Shown in pieces: positions 25,551 to 35,110 of a DNA stretch of 64,000 nucleotides; position 1 is the stretch's first letter, and each line of letters starts with the position of its first letter. The notes under the pieces are model-generated. The model was not told the DNA's origin, did not search any database, and was given only the letters and a program-made list of their open reading frames with translations. A program made the translations under genes and the position numbers. The DNA is from Cryobacterium lactosi (lineage in GTDB: Bacteria > Actinomycetota > Actinomycetes > Actinomycetales > Microbacteriaceae), in assembly GCF_004403945.1 (NCBI RefSeq), contig NZ_SOHM01000007.1, forward strand, positions 248,001 to 312,000. Reading direction: 5' to 3'.

Positions 25551-26987
25551 CTAGACGGCGTCGGGCTGCACAGAGACCGGCACCTGAGTCGGCACCTGAA
25601 CCGGTACGACGCCGTCGCCCGCCTGGGCCTTCGCCAAAGCTGTGCCTGCCGCCGTGCCACCGATGAGCCCGCCGAGCAGGTCCCTGATGCCTACTCCCAT
25701 GGTGGAGTTCAGGACAGCGTCGACCTCGGTGAAGCCGGAGGCGACGTTCTTGCTCAGCTGGCTCGCACCATCGGTCGAGATGACAGTCAGCTGGTCGATG
25801 TTGCTCATCGGAGCCGCGAGCTCGTGCGCGATCTTCGGCAGCATCTCGACCAGGCGGAGCTGGATGAGTGCCTCGGACTGTTCGGCGACGGCTTCAGCGC
25901 TGAGACGGGTGGCCTCGGCTTCTGCCGAACCGCGGGCCAGGATGGCGTCGGCGTTGGCCTGGCCTTCCGCCCGGATGGCCTCCGCAGACGCGACCCGGCT
26001 GTCGCGGTCGGCGTTGGCGGCCGCGACGCGCGCCTCGGCGGCGGCAGCGGCGGAGACCCGCACGCGGTAAGCGTCGGCGTCGGCGACCGCATTGACCTCG
26101 GAGTCGAGCTCGGCCTTGCGCAGGCTGGCGCGACGCTTAGCCGTGAGTTCCTGCTCCTGCACGATGTTCTGCTGGGCCTTGGCCTCGGCCAGCGGCTTGG
26201 CCGCGGCAGCCTCTGCGGAGGCCTTGTCGGTGTCGAGCTGCAGGGCCGCCTTGCGCAGCGCCAGGGTGTTCTGGGCTTCCGCCACGGCCTGCTCAGCGAT
26301 GATCGAGGCTTCCTGGGCCTCCCGGTTGGCCTGGTGCTCGGCCACCTCGGCCTGGCGACGCACCTTGGCCTGCTCGGCGCGACCGAGGTCGCGGATGTAG
26401 TCGTTGGCGTCGGTTATGCCCTTGATCTCGAACGAGTCCACGTCGACGCCCTGGTTCGCCAGGGATTCCCGCGCGGTGGCCAGCACCGATGTGCCCAGTT
26501 CGTCGCGTTTCTGGATGATGGTCATCACGTCGGTGGCGCCGATCGACGAACGCAGCGAACCGCTGAGCACTTCCTGCGCGAAGTTGTCGATGTTCTTGTC
26601 CTGGCCGGTGAAGCGCTGGGCGGCCGCGCGGATCGCTGTGGGGTCGTCGCCGACCTTCACGATCGCGACGGCTTCAACGGTCAACGTGATGCCATTGCGG
26701 TCCTGGGCGACGGCCGTGATCTCAATGGCGCGGCTCCGCAGGCTGATCTTGAACGCCTTCTGGAAGAACGGGGTGATGAACACTCCCTGGCCGTGCACGA
26801 CACGCTGGCCGGACTCCTCGAGGGTCGCCCCGTCGACGATGGTCTTCTTCGACTTCTTTCCGGTGATGACGAGGGCTTCGTCCGGTCCGGCGTTCTTGTA
26901 CACCGAGCGGGCATAGACAAGCACGATCACCCCCACCACGATGACGAGAAAGGCGATACCGATTATCGGAGTGAGGAGTTCAAACAT
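25551..26987 (-). CDS. flotillin-like SPFH-domain protein
   Basis: A 478-residue flotillin family membrane scaffold. One N-terminal transmembrane helix (residues ~8-28) is followed by the SPFH/band-7 domain (VITGKKSKKT to RESLANQGVDVDSFEIKGI) and a long Ala/Glu/Gln-rich coiled coil (about residues 200-390) with the repeated AEA pattern of flotillins. The C-terminal 80 residues are hydrophobic-glycine rich. Flotillins oligomerise in detergent-resistant membrane zones and affect membrane fluidity and protein assembly. Start ATG with AAGGAA upstream. Same strand as DUF6325 and SHOCT genes upstream and DUF2071 downstream. Confidence 0.9.
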   Translation of the reverse strand: MFELLTPIIGIAFLVIVVGVIVLVYARSVYKNAGPDEALVITGKKSKKTIVDGATLEESGQRVVHGQGVFITPFFQKAFKISLRSRAIEITAVAQDRNGITLTVEAVAIVKVGDDPTAIRAAAQRFTGQDKNIDNFAQEVLSGSLRSSIGATDVMTIIQKRDELGTSVLATARESLANQGVDVDSFEIKGITDANDYIRDLGRAEQAKVRRQAEVAEHQANREAQEASIIAEQAVAEAQNTLALRKAALQLDTDKASAEAAAAKPLAEAKAQQNIVQEQELTAKRRASLRKAELDSEVNAVADADAYRVRVSAAAAAEARVAAANADRDSRVASAEAIRAEGQANADAILARGSAEAEATRLSAEAVAEQSEALIQLRLVEMLPKIAHELAAPMSNIDQLTVISTDGASQLSKNVASGFTEVDAVLNSTMGVGIRDLLGGLIGGTAAGTALAKAQAGDGVVPVQVPTQVPVSVQPDAV

Positions 26988-27108
26988 GTGTTCCTTCCGG
27001 TCCGCGCCAGGCGAACGTGACGTCGCGACGCCAGAAGGGCCCCGCTCCCTCCACGTAGGCTAGCGGTCCCGCACCCGGCGTGGGGCATCGCCAGGAGCAA
27101 TTGACCGA

Positions 27109-27429
27109 TCAGGCCAGGAGTTTTGCCTTCGCGGCCGTGAACTCGGTATCACTCAGCACTCCGGCGTTGTGCAGCTGGGAGAGCTGATTGAGCTGGTCGA
27201 GCAGAGCGTTGTCGCCCGCGGGCGCCGGCGCTGGTGCCTGCTGCTGCTGGGCGGCGTACTCGGCCTGCTGGGCTTGGGCCTGGGCATCGGCCTCCGCCTG
27301 GGCGTTCTGGGCGCGGGACTGTTGCCGACGCTGCACATTGCCGCTCACGGCCGTGGCCGTGCCGGCGACGACCGCGGTCCGTGCGGCCATGCCGAGCAGT
27401 CCGGGGCGTCCCATTCGACGTGGTGACAT
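27109..27429 (-). CDS. SHOCT-domain protein
   Basis: A 106-residue protein. An N-terminal hydrophobic stretch (LLGMAARTAVVAGTATAV) is followed by a Gln/Ala-rich low-complexity linker and a C-terminal SHOCT motif (LLDQLNQLSQLHNAGVLSDTEF, then KAKLLA). SHOCT is a short oligomerisation helix pair at protein ends. The gene lies directly downstream of the DUF6325 gene, a frequent actinobacterial pairing. Function unknown; a membrane-associated role is likely. Confidence 0.8.
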   Translation of the reverse strand: MSPRRMGRPGLLGMAARTAVVAGTATAVSGNVQRRQQSRAQNAQAEADAQAQAQQAEYAAQQQQAPAPAPAGDNALLDQLNQLSQLHNAGVLSDTEFTAAKAKLLA

Positions 27430-27501
27430 GATCTGGTCCTAACTGTGGGTTGATGCCGGCTGTGGTTGGCTGCCGGCCGGGAGCGGGGGTGGGACACCGC
27501 G

Positions 27502-27924
27502 TCAGCGTGCGGCTTCGAGTACCTCGTTCACGACGGCGGCGGGGATGCGCTCCTGATGGAGCACAGCTCCGCCGGAAGCGGCCAGAACACTGGCGAAATT
27601 CCGCGCCCAGGCGAGTTCGACCACGAGAACAGCAGCCGAGGTACCCGGCGGCAGGTCCGCCGCAAGCTCCTCGACATCGTCCAGTCCGGCGAGTCCGAGT
27701 TCGCCGAGTTCCAGGTCGGGCAATTCCGCCTTCTGGGGTAAATCATCCACCTCGACGATTCGCAGCTCCCCGTCAGCGTCACGGGCGACGAAGAGCAGGT
27801 CGAGCAGGGTGATGGTCTTCTCCTCGACCAGCTCACGCAGCGCCCTCCCGAGCGCGGCGCCGGGCCGGTCTCCATCGAAGGAGATCAGGAGTATCTCCAC
27901 GGGTCCGTACCTGAATTCCACCAT
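27502..27924 (-). CDS. DUF6325 family protein
   Basis: A 140-residue acidic protein matching the DUF6325 family in layout: YGPVEILLISFDG at the start, then IVEVDD and a C-terminal ELAWARNFASVLAASGG, IPAAVVNEVLEAA. The ATG at 27,922-27,924 has GGAAGGG about 7 nt upstream and is preferred over an earlier frame start. Function unknown; typically found next to SHOCT-domain genes, as here. Confidence 0.75.
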   Translation of the reverse strand: MVEFRYGPVEILLISFDGDRPGAALGRALRELVEEKTITLLDLLFVARDADGELRIVEVDDLPQKAELPDLELGELGLAGLDDVEELAADLPPGTSAAVLVVELAWARNFASVLAASGGAVLHQERIPAAVVNEVLEAAR

Positions 27925-28015
27925 CGGTTGTCCCTTCCTCAAGACACGCCAGCCAACGTGCGGCAGCCTCGCTGCCACCCGGTTCGGCTCAGTGTCGCCG
28001 TGACACCACGCCCTC

Positions 28016-28038
28016 GATTCACCCGGATCGGGTGAATC
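28016..28038. repeat. perfect 23-nt inverted repeat between luxR-type gene and DUF6325
   Basis: Stem GATTCACCCG paired with CGGGTGAATC around a GAT centre. There is no T-run on either strand, so it is more likely an operator than an intrinsic terminator. It lies about 90 bases upstream of the DUF6325 start, just after the stop of the large LuxR-type regulator. Confidence 0.55.
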
Positions 28039-28050
28039 TAGGCCATGCGG

Positions 28051-30822
28051 TTAGAGCAGCCCCCGGTCCTGGGCGATCGCCACGGCATCCGTGCGGTTGG
28101 TGGCCTCAAGCTTCTGGTAGATGTTGCGCAAGTGGGTCTTCACAGTGTTCGGACTCACGTTGCGCTTGCGCGCAATCTCCGCCACCGACTGGTGGAACGG
28201 CAGCTCTCGGAGAAGCTCCCGCTCCCTTTGCGTCAAGGTAGGACTGCTGCGGCTGTGCTCCTGAACGGACGGCCGGGCCGGCGCGTGCAACTCGTCGGCG
28301 CACTGCAGGATGTGCCTGGCGAAGTCGTCGAGGTCGCCGAGCCTGCCGATCCGGCCGCGGATGAGTCCGCTGCCCTGCCCGCCGAGCGCCAGGAACGGGC
28401 GTTCACAACCCAGCCTGCTCGCGAGGCGCAACGCCCGAAGCAGGCGCGCGTCCGACTCGACGTGGCGGCCGGACACCTCGGCCACGTGGGCCAGGGCCAG
28501 CCAGGCGCTGACGATGGTTGACCCGCGCCAGGCCGCGCGTTCCTCGAGCGCCGCGGCGCGCAGGCGTTCTTCCGCGGGGTGGCCCGTCCTGGTGGGGGGA
28601 ACGAGAAGGAACCTGATGACGAGCGACTCCAGCGAGTCCTCCCCCAGCGCCCGCTCGATCAGCCGCACCACCAGCTGCGCTTCCGCACGTCCGTCCAGCG
28701 CCCCGCTCACCTCGATCAGGGGAATGCAGCACAGGCTCAGGGCGCGCGGATGCTCAGCGCCGACCTCGCGCATCAGGAGGATCAGCCTGTCGAGGGCCTG
28801 TCGTGCGTGGGCAACGTTCTCCAGCTGGCCGAGGAGCAACAGGACCTCGGCAGGAACGCTCACACCGGTGTCGGCACCGATGGCAGCAGCTGTCGACAGC
28901 ATGGCCAGGGTCACCGGATCAACCGGCTCGCAGGCCTCGTACCGCTGAATCATTGCGTAGAGCAGCGCCCGGCCCGTGGCGTAGTCCACGGGCAGCCCGG
29001 CCGCCAGCTGTGTCAGCGTCGCGGTCCTCGCAGCGGCTGGTGCCGTCGCCGCCATCTGGCCCTCCAGCATCGCCACGTGGAGCCAATTTCCGGCATGCCC
29101 GGCCGCCGTGGCCGCCAGGTCGCTGGCCAACAGGAACAACCAGTTGAACTCGGCGAGCCTGGCCGAGTCGGCCACCTCCCGGAGGATGTCTTCGGCGGGG
29201 CCCGGCTGACCGAGCTTGTCCAGGCAACGCCCCTCCGCGGTCGCCGCCAGCAGGTCCACGGCCAGGGCCTCCCTGGCCGGCGCGGACGTGGCGGCCTGCA
29301 GGGTTTCCAGGTGGCTCTCGATCTCGGACCGCTCTGCGGCATGAAACGAGTGCAGGATCTCGAGGACGAACGCCCACTGGTCCGACCTCGCGGTGCCTCG
29401 AGTCTGATCGGAGGCACCCTGGACTGCGGCGTCGGCGGCTGCGAGGAGCTGGTGCACCCGGCGTCGCGCGGGAGCGTATGGCGGCTCGAGCAACAGACGC
29501 AGGCACAGCGTCGCCGTCGATGCCACACGTCCGTCGATGTGATCGAGGGCCTGGCGAACCAGATCGGTTGCTCCCGACACGACGAGACCAAGGCCGAACC
29601 GTTCGAGGAGCTCGCTGACGAGGTCGGGGTCGTTGGCCGGCAGCGACTGTTCGAGCGCCGCTGCACCGCATGCACGGTGCGCGTACCAATGACTCGCTAG
29701 GAGATGACGGGCGGTCGTAGCGCCGGCATCCTGCCGGCGACCCTCCGCCTGCAGGTAGGCGAGCAGGATGGGGTGGTAGCGGTAGCCCGGCCCGCCGGGC
29801 GCGGCCGGCTCGCGAGTGATGAGCGCAGTGTGGCGAGCCAGCCGCTCGAGCACGTCGCCGGCGTCGTCCCGGTTGGCCACTTCCACCGCCAGTTCGAGGG
29901 CGACGACTTCGCTGAGGGCAGACTGCATCAGCACCGCCCGATCACCGGAGTCCAGGCCCGCCACCACCTCCGCCGCGAGGTAATCGGCCACCGCCGGATT
30001 GTCTCCGTCGAAGCGGCGCAGATCGAGGGCGGCTCCCTCCGCTCGCCGCCAGGTGAGCGCCAGGGCAAGCCCGGTCGCCCAGCCACCGGTGTGGTGCCGC
30101 AGGACCGCGCCGTCGTCGGCGGACAGGTCGATGCGGTGCAGCGCTGCGAGCTCGAAGGTCTCCTCGAGAGTGAAGGCCAGAGCGCCGTCGGGACACTCGA
30201 TGAGAACACCGGCGGCCTCCATCGGGGCTGTCCCCGCCACGGGCCGGCGCCGACCGGCCACGACGAGGCGGACACCCGGCGGCGTGTCGACCAGAGCCTC
30301 GAGGATGCCGGTGAGATTGGTGTGGCCGTTGAGTGCAGGGCGTTCGGCGAGATGCAGGTCGTCGACGAAAACGAATCGGAGTCGATGTCCGGTCAAGTCG
30401 GTCTGCGCCGTGAGTTCGGGGTGCGCTGTGCGTTCGGGTTGCGCCGCGATCTCGGAACGCAGCGTGAGCCTCTGCCGGATTTCGTCAGCGTCCCGGGCGT
30501 CGTCCAGGTCTGATCCGGTGAACCAGTCCGCCCTCTGGCCGTCGGCCCGCAGTTGTCGCGCCCATCCGGCCATCACCGTTGTCTTGCCGGAACCGGCCGC
30601 GTCCCAGATCACGAGGATGCGGGCGTCCGGGCCACGCAAACGCTCCAGCAGGGAATCCAACCGCGGGCGGTGCAGGTACCAGGCCGGTTCCTCGGCGAGG
30701 CCCGCCGGAAGACCGAACGCCACGGTCGTTGCGAGCGGCGACGTGAGCGGCGTAGCCGGAGGGAGCGGGGGCACCGGGGAAAGTGGTGGGGCCATCGGGA
30801 AGCGTCCTCGATTTGCATCCAT
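28051..30822 (-). CDS. large ATP-binding LuxR family regulator (MalT/LAL type)
   Basis: A 923-residue transcription factor. The N-terminal STAND-type ATPase has Walker A WDAAGSGKTT (residues 73-82) and a Walker-B-like FVFVDDLHLAE. A long helical TPR-like middle follows. The last 62 residues are a LuxR helix-turn-helix (LTQRERELLRELPFHQS, NVSPNTVKTHLRNIYQKL). Such regulators bind an inducer and ATP and then activate neighbouring genes. The likely targets are unknown; the downstream DUF6325-SHOCT-flotillin cluster is a candidate by position. The start ATG at 30,822 gives a Pro-rich N-terminus before the ATPase; a later ATG at residue 10 is also possible. Confidence 0.85.
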   Translation of the reverse strand: MDANRGRFPMAPPLSPVPPLPPATPLTSPLATTVAFGLPAGLAEEPAWYLHRPRLDSLLERLRGPDARILVIWDAAGSGKTTVMAGWARQLRADGQRADWFTGSDLDDARDADEIRQRLTLRSEIAAQPERTAHPELTAQTDLTGHRLRFVFVDDLHLAERPALNGHTNLTGILEALVDTPPGVRLVVAGRRRPVAGTAPMEAAGVLIECPDGALAFTLEETFELAALHRIDLSADDGAVLRHHTGGWATGLALALTWRRAEGAALDLRRFDGDNPAVADYLAAEVVAGLDSGDRAVLMQSALSEVVALELAVEVANRDDAGDVLERLARHTALITREPAAPGGPGYRYHPILLAYLQAEGRRQDAGATTARHLLASHWYAHRACGAAALEQSLPANDPDLVSELLERFGLGLVVSGATDLVRQALDHIDGRVASTATLCLRLLLEPPYAPARRRVHQLLAAADAAVQGASDQTRGTARSDQWAFVLEILHSFHAAERSEIESHLETLQAATSAPAREALAVDLLAATAEGRCLDKLGQPGPAEDILREVADSARLAEFNWLFLLASDLAATAAGHAGNWLHVAMLEGQMAATAPAAARTATLTQLAAGLPVDYATGRALLYAMIQRYEACEPVDPVTLAMLSTAAAIGADTGVSVPAEVLLLLGQLENVAHARQALDRLILLMREVGAEHPRALSLCCIPLIEVSGALDGRAEAQLVVRLIERALGEDSLESLVIRFLLVPPTRTGHPAEERLRAAALEERAAWRGSTIVSAWLALAHVAEVSGRHVESDARLLRALRLASRLGCERPFLALGGQGSGLIRGRIGRLGDLDDFARHILQCADELHAPARPSVQEHSRSSPTLTQRERELLRELPFHQSVAEIARKRNVSPNTVKTHLRNIYQKLEATNRTDAVAIAQDRGLL

Positions 30823-30998
30823 CGCGGTACTCCGTCAAGGCCCCGGATGACCGGGACCCTGACGGGGCTTCTCGCGGCGTTCGGGTCACCGCCAGTGAGG
30901 TGATACTGCCGCGGTGGCCCCGCCTGGTCAAGGGGGGTACTCGGGGTGCGAAGCTGCTGTGTGGCGGCCGTGCTACGAGATGACGTAGCCCGGTGGCG

Positions 30999-31520
30999 TC
31001 AACGCCACTGGTGATGATCGCGCAACGCCCGCCCGATCAGGGCGTACCGGGTGGCATCCAGCACGGTTCCCTCGCGGCGCACGCCGCCCTGGCGCACCTG
31101 GAACACCCGGCCGATATCGGCCCAGCTCGGTCGACGGTCGTGATCCCACGATCCCACGCCGAGCGGAACATAGTCGTCGTCACCTGAGTGGTCCCTGCTG
31201 GTCAGCTGCACCGCGAGCAGGTTCCCCGGGCTCAGGGTGGCCATGATCACCACCGGACGGTCCTTGCCACGACCGTCCCGCTCCTCATACGGCACCCAGG
31301 TCCACACGATCTCACCCGGGTCCAGGATGCCGTCGCTGTGGGGCGCGTAACCCCACCCGATTCGACCGAGTCCCGACGGATCGAGCTCGACGGTGGCGTC
31401 AGGTCCGGACCGGCCGGCAGCAGCCGGAGGCGCCAGAACCGTGACCGCGCCGGCCCGCGAGCCGGTGGTACCCATGACGAGAGAACGAAGGGCGGTGAGG
31501 AAACGCCGAGTGCGTGACAC
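30999..31520 (-). CDS. PemK/MazF-like family protein
   Basis: A 173-residue protein with an N-terminal hydrophobic/low-complexity segment and a C-terminal PemK/MazF-like fold: PGEIVWTWVPYEERDGRGKDRPVV, then LLAVQLTSRDH and VDR-type end region TRYALIGRAL. MazF/PemK proteins are mRNA interferases, but this long actinobacterial form lacks an adjacent antitoxin gene and may not act as a toxin. GTG start at 31,518-31,520 is supported by a TAACGT hexamer 6 nt upstream (leaderless). Confidence 0.7.
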   Translation of the reverse strand: MSRTRRFLTALRSLVMGTTGSRAGAVTVLAPPAAAGRSGPDATVELDPSGLGRIGWGYAPHSDGILDPGEIVWTWVPYEERDGRGKDRPVVIMATLSPGNLLAVQLTSRDHSGDDDYVPLGVGSWDHDRRPSWADIGRVFQVRQGGVRREGTVLDATRYALIGRALRDHHQWR

Positions 31521-31526
31521 ACCCGT

Positions 31527-31532
31527 ACGTTA
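31527..31532 (-). promoter_or_regulatory. -10 hexamer for a leaderless start
   Basis: On the minus strand TAACGT, 6 nt, then GTG 31,520. Same geometry as other leaderless starts in this window. Confidence 0.45.
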
Positions 31533-31571
31533 CCCCACCGCCCGATCGGACCGCGTGGTGCTGACTCCTGG

Positions 31572-32792
31572 CTAGACGTTGGCGAGGGCGTAGCCCTCTT
31601 CGCCGTGCACCGAGGTGTCGATTCCGGCTACTTCGTCTTCGTTCTTGACGCGGAAGCCGATGGTCTTCTCGATGGCGAGACCCAGGACGTAGGCCACGAC
31701 GAATGAGTAGATCAGCACGGCGAAGGCGGCGATGGCCTGCACGGCGAGCTGGCCGAGGTCGCCACCGACGAAGAGGCCGGTGCCGATCGCGAAGAAGCCC
31801 AGGTACAGCGTGCCGATGACGCCACCGACGAGGTGGATGCCCACAACGTCGAGGGAGTCGTCGAAGCCGAACTTGAACTTCATCTCGATGGCCATGGCAC
31901 AGACGGCGCCGGCGATGACGCCCAGAAGCAGGGCCCAGCCGGGCTCGAGGTTGGCGCAGGCGGGGGTGATCGCGACGAGGCCGGCGACGGCACCGGAGGC
32001 GGCGCCGACCGAGGTGGCCTTGCCGTCCTTGATCTTTTCGACAATGAGCCAGCCGAGAATGGCGGCGGCTGTCGCACCGAGCGTGTTGACCACGATCAGG
32101 CCGACGTTGGCGAGCCCGTTGAGCCATTCGGCGCCGGCGTTGAAGCCGAACCAGCCGAACCAGAGGATGGACGCGCCGAGCAGCACCAGCGGCACGTTGT
32201 GCGGCTTGGTGATGCCCTTCTGGAAGCCGATCCGCTTGCCGAGGACAAGCGCGAGGGCAAGCGCCGCCGCACCGGCGTTGATGTGCACGGCCGTACCACC
32301 GGCGTAGTCGATGACGCCAGGCAGGCCGAGGGTCTCGCCGAGGTTCATGATCCAGCCGCCGCCCCAGACCCATGCCGCGACCGGGAAGTAGACCAGGGTG
32401 GCCCAGACGCCCGCGAAGATCATCCAGGAACCGAACTTGGCCCGGTCGGCCACCGCGCCGGAGATCAGGGCGACGGTGATGATCGCGAAGGTGGCACCGT
32501 AGGTGGCGCCGAGCAGATCCAGGTTGCCGGTCTCACCCGTGGCGAGCGACCCGAGCCCGAAGTCGGAGAACGGGTTGCCGGCGAACTGGGTGGGCCCGTC
32601 GACAGCGCTCATGTTGAATCCGTAGAGGATCCAGAGCACCGTGATCAGTCCCAGTGCGCCGAAGCTCATCATCATCATGCTGACGACGCTCTTGGCCTTG
32701 ACCAGACCGCCGTAGAAGAACGCGACTCCCGGAGTCATGAACAGCACCAGTGCGGTGGCCGTCAACCCCCATGCAATGCTTCCCGTGTCCAT
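31572..32792 (-). CDS. amtB: ammonium transporter AmtB
   Basis: A 406-residue integral membrane ammonium channel with about eleven hydrophobic segments. The pore histidine pair sits in AVHINAGAAALALAL and VGIHLVGGVIG, and FFYGGLVKAKSVVSMMMMSF is a family signature. It imports ammonium/ammonia for nitrogen assimilation and is usually gated by a GlnK/PII protein; no glnK follows here. An exact GTAAC-N6-GAAAC box at 32,921-32,936 suggests GlnR control under nitrogen limitation. Confidence 0.95.
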   Translation of the reverse strand: MDTGSIAWGLTATALVLFMTPGVAFFYGGLVKAKSVVSMMMMSFGALGLITVLWILYGFNMSAVDGPTQFAGNPFSDFGLGSLATGETGNLDLLGATYGATFAIITVALISGAVADRAKFGSWMIFAGVWATLVYFPVAAWVWGGGWIMNLGETLGLPGVIDYAGGTAVHINAGAAALALALVLGKRIGFQKGITKPHNVPLVLLGASILWFGWFGFNAGAEWLNGLANVGLIVVNTLGATAAAILGWLIVEKIKDGKATSVGAASGAVAGLVAITPACANLEPGWALLLGVIAGAVCAMAIEMKFKFGFDDSLDVVGIHLVGGVIGTLYLGFFAIGTGLFVGGDLGQLAVQAIAAFAVLIYSFVVAYVLGLAIEKTIGFRVKNEDEVAGIDTSVHGEEGYALANV

Positions 32793-32920
32793 AGATTGTC
32801 CTCACACCTCTCGCGTCGACTGGGTGTACCGCGAAGCGCAGACAAGCGTGCTGGGTGCTGGCAGTCCCGGGGTACGCCACTCAGTCTCCGACCGAAACGT
32901 TTCAGCGGCCGCACCGTCGT

Positions 32921-32936
32921 GTTTCAGGCACGTTAC
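32921..32936 (-). promoter_or_regulatory. GlnR-like box upstream of amtB
   Basis: On the minus strand GTAACGTGCCTGAAAC, which fits the actinobacterial GlnR site gTnAC-N6-GaAAC without mismatch. It lies 128 bases before the amtB start, in the correct orientation and in the expected promoter window. Confidence 0.6.
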
Positions 32937-32978
32937 GCAACCGCTGGCCAGATTAATAGCGTGTTTCGGGTCTGCCGG

Positions 32979-34034
32979 TCACTCAGCGTGCGGCGGCAGC
33001 TCCCCCGTGGTCAGCGCCACCATCCGGGATTGGGAGCGTTGGTACTTCTTGCGGTAACCGCCTTCCATCATCTCGGCGTCGAACACGTCGTGCAGCGGGA
33101 CACCGGTGGCGATGATCGGGATCTCGGCGTCGTAGACCCGGTCGATGAAGGCGACCAGCCGCAGGGCATCGGTCTGATCGGTGAGCAGGAAGACATTCCG
33201 CAGCGCGATCACGTCAAGGCCGGCGATCATCTTGATGTACTTCGACGGATGCACGGTGCTGAGATGCTTCATCAAGGCACCGAAGTCGTCGATGGTCACC
33301 CGGGAACCGCGCTCGAGCAGGGCCTCGCTGAGATGGTCGAAGTCCTCGGGCGAAACCACGTCGGCGTGCCCGGACGCATCCCGGCGGCGGTAGTCTAGGC
33401 CGTCGATGCGCACGGTTTCGAAGTTCGCGGACATGGCCTGGATCTCGCGCAGGAAGTCAGCCGCAGCGAACCGGCCCTCGCCGAGCGAGTTCGGTGGCGT
33501 ATTCGACGTGGCCGCGACCCGGGTACCTGAGGCGATCAGCTCGCCAAGGAGTCGGGTCATCAGCATGGTGTCACCCGGGTCGTCGAGCTCGAACTCGTCG
33601 ATGCAGATGAGCTTCGCTCCGGTCAGCTGGGTCACGGTCTCGGCGTAGCCGAGGGCCCCGACCAGGGCCGTGTACTCGATGAAGGTGCCGAAGTACTTGG
33701 GTCCGGGTGCGCCGTGCCAGAGCGCCGCCAGCAGGTGGGTCTTGCCCACCCCGAAGCCACCGTCCAGGTAGATGCCGGGCAGTTCGGCCTTGGACTTGCG
33801 GGTACGGGAGAAGAATCCGCCCGGCCTGGCCCGCCAGGCCGCGAAGGCATTCAACCGTTGGACGGCGTCCAGTTGGGAAGGGTAGTCGAGGTCGGGCCGG
33901 TAGGACTCGAACGAGGCGTGCTCGAATTGCGGCGGTGGCACGAGTTCCGACACGATTTCAGCGCCGGTTATGGAGGGCGACCTGTCGACGAGTCGAAGGG
34001 GCGGCGTTCGGGTCGCACTGACCATGTCTGACAT
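32979..34034 (-). CDS. zapE: ZapE/AFG1-like ATPase
   Basis: A 351-residue AAA-type ATPase of the AFG1/ZapE family. Walker A is [16 protein letters not shown] (near residue 93), Walker [15 protein letters not shown], followed by [15 protein letters not shown], the family's sensor region. In proteobacteria ZapE affects Z-ring stability; the actinobacterial role is less defined. The start ATG at 34,034 is followed by a second ATG at codon 4; neither has a strong ribosome-binding site. Divergent from the sulfurtransferase gene. Confidence 0.88.
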   Translation of the reverse strand: MSDMVSATRTPPLRLVDRSPSITGAEIVSELVPPPQFEHASFESYRPDLDYPSQLDAVQRLNAFAAWRARPGGFFSRTRKSKAELPGIYLDGGFGVGKTHLLAALWHGAPGPKYFGTFIEYTALVGALGYAETVTQLTGAKLICIDEFELDDPGDTMLMTRLLGELIASGTRVAATSNTPPNSLGEGRFAAADFLREIQAMSANFETVRIDGLDYRRRDASGHADVVSPEDFDHLSEALLERGSRVTIDDFGALMKHLSTVHPSKYIKMIAGLDVIALRNVFLLTDQTDALRLVAFIDRVYDAEIPIIATGVPLHDVFDAEMMEGGYRKKYQRSQSRMVALTTGELPPHAE

Positions 34035-34207
34035 CCGCTTTCTGTTTCTGCCCTGCGCCCAGACGGAATTTCGGTGCGGGGTTCTGCCTTGTACATTTAA
34101 GACCTGTGCTCAGGCTGACCACCAGCCTAAATGCACGCACACCCCTCAACGCACGCACACCAGGGCCGCGCCGTCGTCCGGACTCACGAGCCCTCCGGGA
34201 GGAAACC

Positions 34208-35110
34208 ATGACAGTCGAAACAGATCAGTCCGCGGCGTTCGCGGACTACGCGCACCCCGAACGCCTGGTGTCCACCGACTGGCTCCAGGCCCACCTCCGC
34301 AGTCCCGGCCTGGTCGTCGTCGAATCCGACGAGGACGTCATCCTCTACGAGACCGGCCACATCCCCGGCGCCGTCAAGATCGACTGGCATACAGACCTCA
34401 ACGACCCCGTTGAGCGGGACTACATCGACGGTGCCGGCTTCGCCGACCTGCTCGGCCGCAAGGGCATCAGCCGGGACAGCACCGTCGTGATCTACGGCGA
34501 CAAGAGCAACTGGTGGGCCGCGTACGCCCTCTGGGTGTTCACCCTGTTCGGCCACGAAGACGTGCGCCTGCTCGACGGAGGCCGCCAGAAGTGGATCGAC
34601 GAGGGCCGTGAACTGACCATGGACCGCGAGAAGGCGGTGCGTGCGGAGTACCCCGTCATCGAACGCCAGGACGCGCCGATTCGCGCTTTCAAGGACGACG
34701 TTCTCGCCCACTTCGGCCATCCCCTCGTCGACGTGCGCTCACCGGAGGAGTACAGCGGTGAACGCACTACAGCGCCCGCGTATCCCGAAGAAGGATCCCT
34801 ACGGGCCGGCCACATCCCGTCGGCGGTGTCGGTGCCGTGGGCGCGGGCCGCAGCGGAGGACGCCACCTTCCGTCCACGCGCAGAGCTCGACGCCATCTAC
34901 CGGGACGAGGCCGGGCTCAAAGGTACCGAGCCCGTGATCGCCTACTGCCGGATCGGCGAGCGGTCCAGCCACACCTGGTTCGTGCTGACCCACCTGCTCG
35001 GGCTCGAGAACGTGCGCAACTACGACGGATCGTGGACCGAGTGGGGCAGCGCAGTGCGGGTTCCGATCGTGCAGGGCAGCGCGCCCGGAATCGCCCCGGC
35101 AGCCCGATGA
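34208..35110 (+). CDS. thiosulfate/3-mercaptopyruvate sulfurtransferase
   Basis: A 300-residue two-domain rhodanese. The N-terminal non-catalytic domain ends near residue 140 ([29 protein letters not shown]). The catalytic domain has [12 protein letters not shown] and the active-site loop [14 protein letters not shown] with the sulfur-carrying Cys. It moves sulfane sulfur to cyanide or thiol acceptors. ATG 34,208 follows GGGAGGAAA. The stop overlaps the sufE-like start (ATGA), so the two proteins are co-translated, in keeping with sulfur transfer. Confidence 0.92.
   Translation: MTVETDQSAAFADYAHPERLVSTDWLQAHLRSPGLVVVESDEDVILYETGHIPGAVKIDWHTDLNDPVERDYIDGAGFADLLGRKGISRDSTVVIYGDKSNWWAAYALWVFTLFGHEDVRLLDGGRQKWIDEGRELTMDREKAVRAEYPVIERQDAPIRAFKDDVLAHFGHPLVDVRSPEEYSGERTTAPAYPEEGSLRAGHIPSAVSVPWARAAAEDATFRPRAELDAIYRDEAGLKGTEPVIAYCRIGERSSHTWFVLTHLLGLENVRNYDGSWTEWGSAVRVPIVQGSAPGIAPAAR

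Noticed and set aside
30999-31520. Full MazEF-type toxin-antitoxin locus
   Set aside because: Only the MazF-like gene is present; no small antitoxin gene adjoins it on either side.
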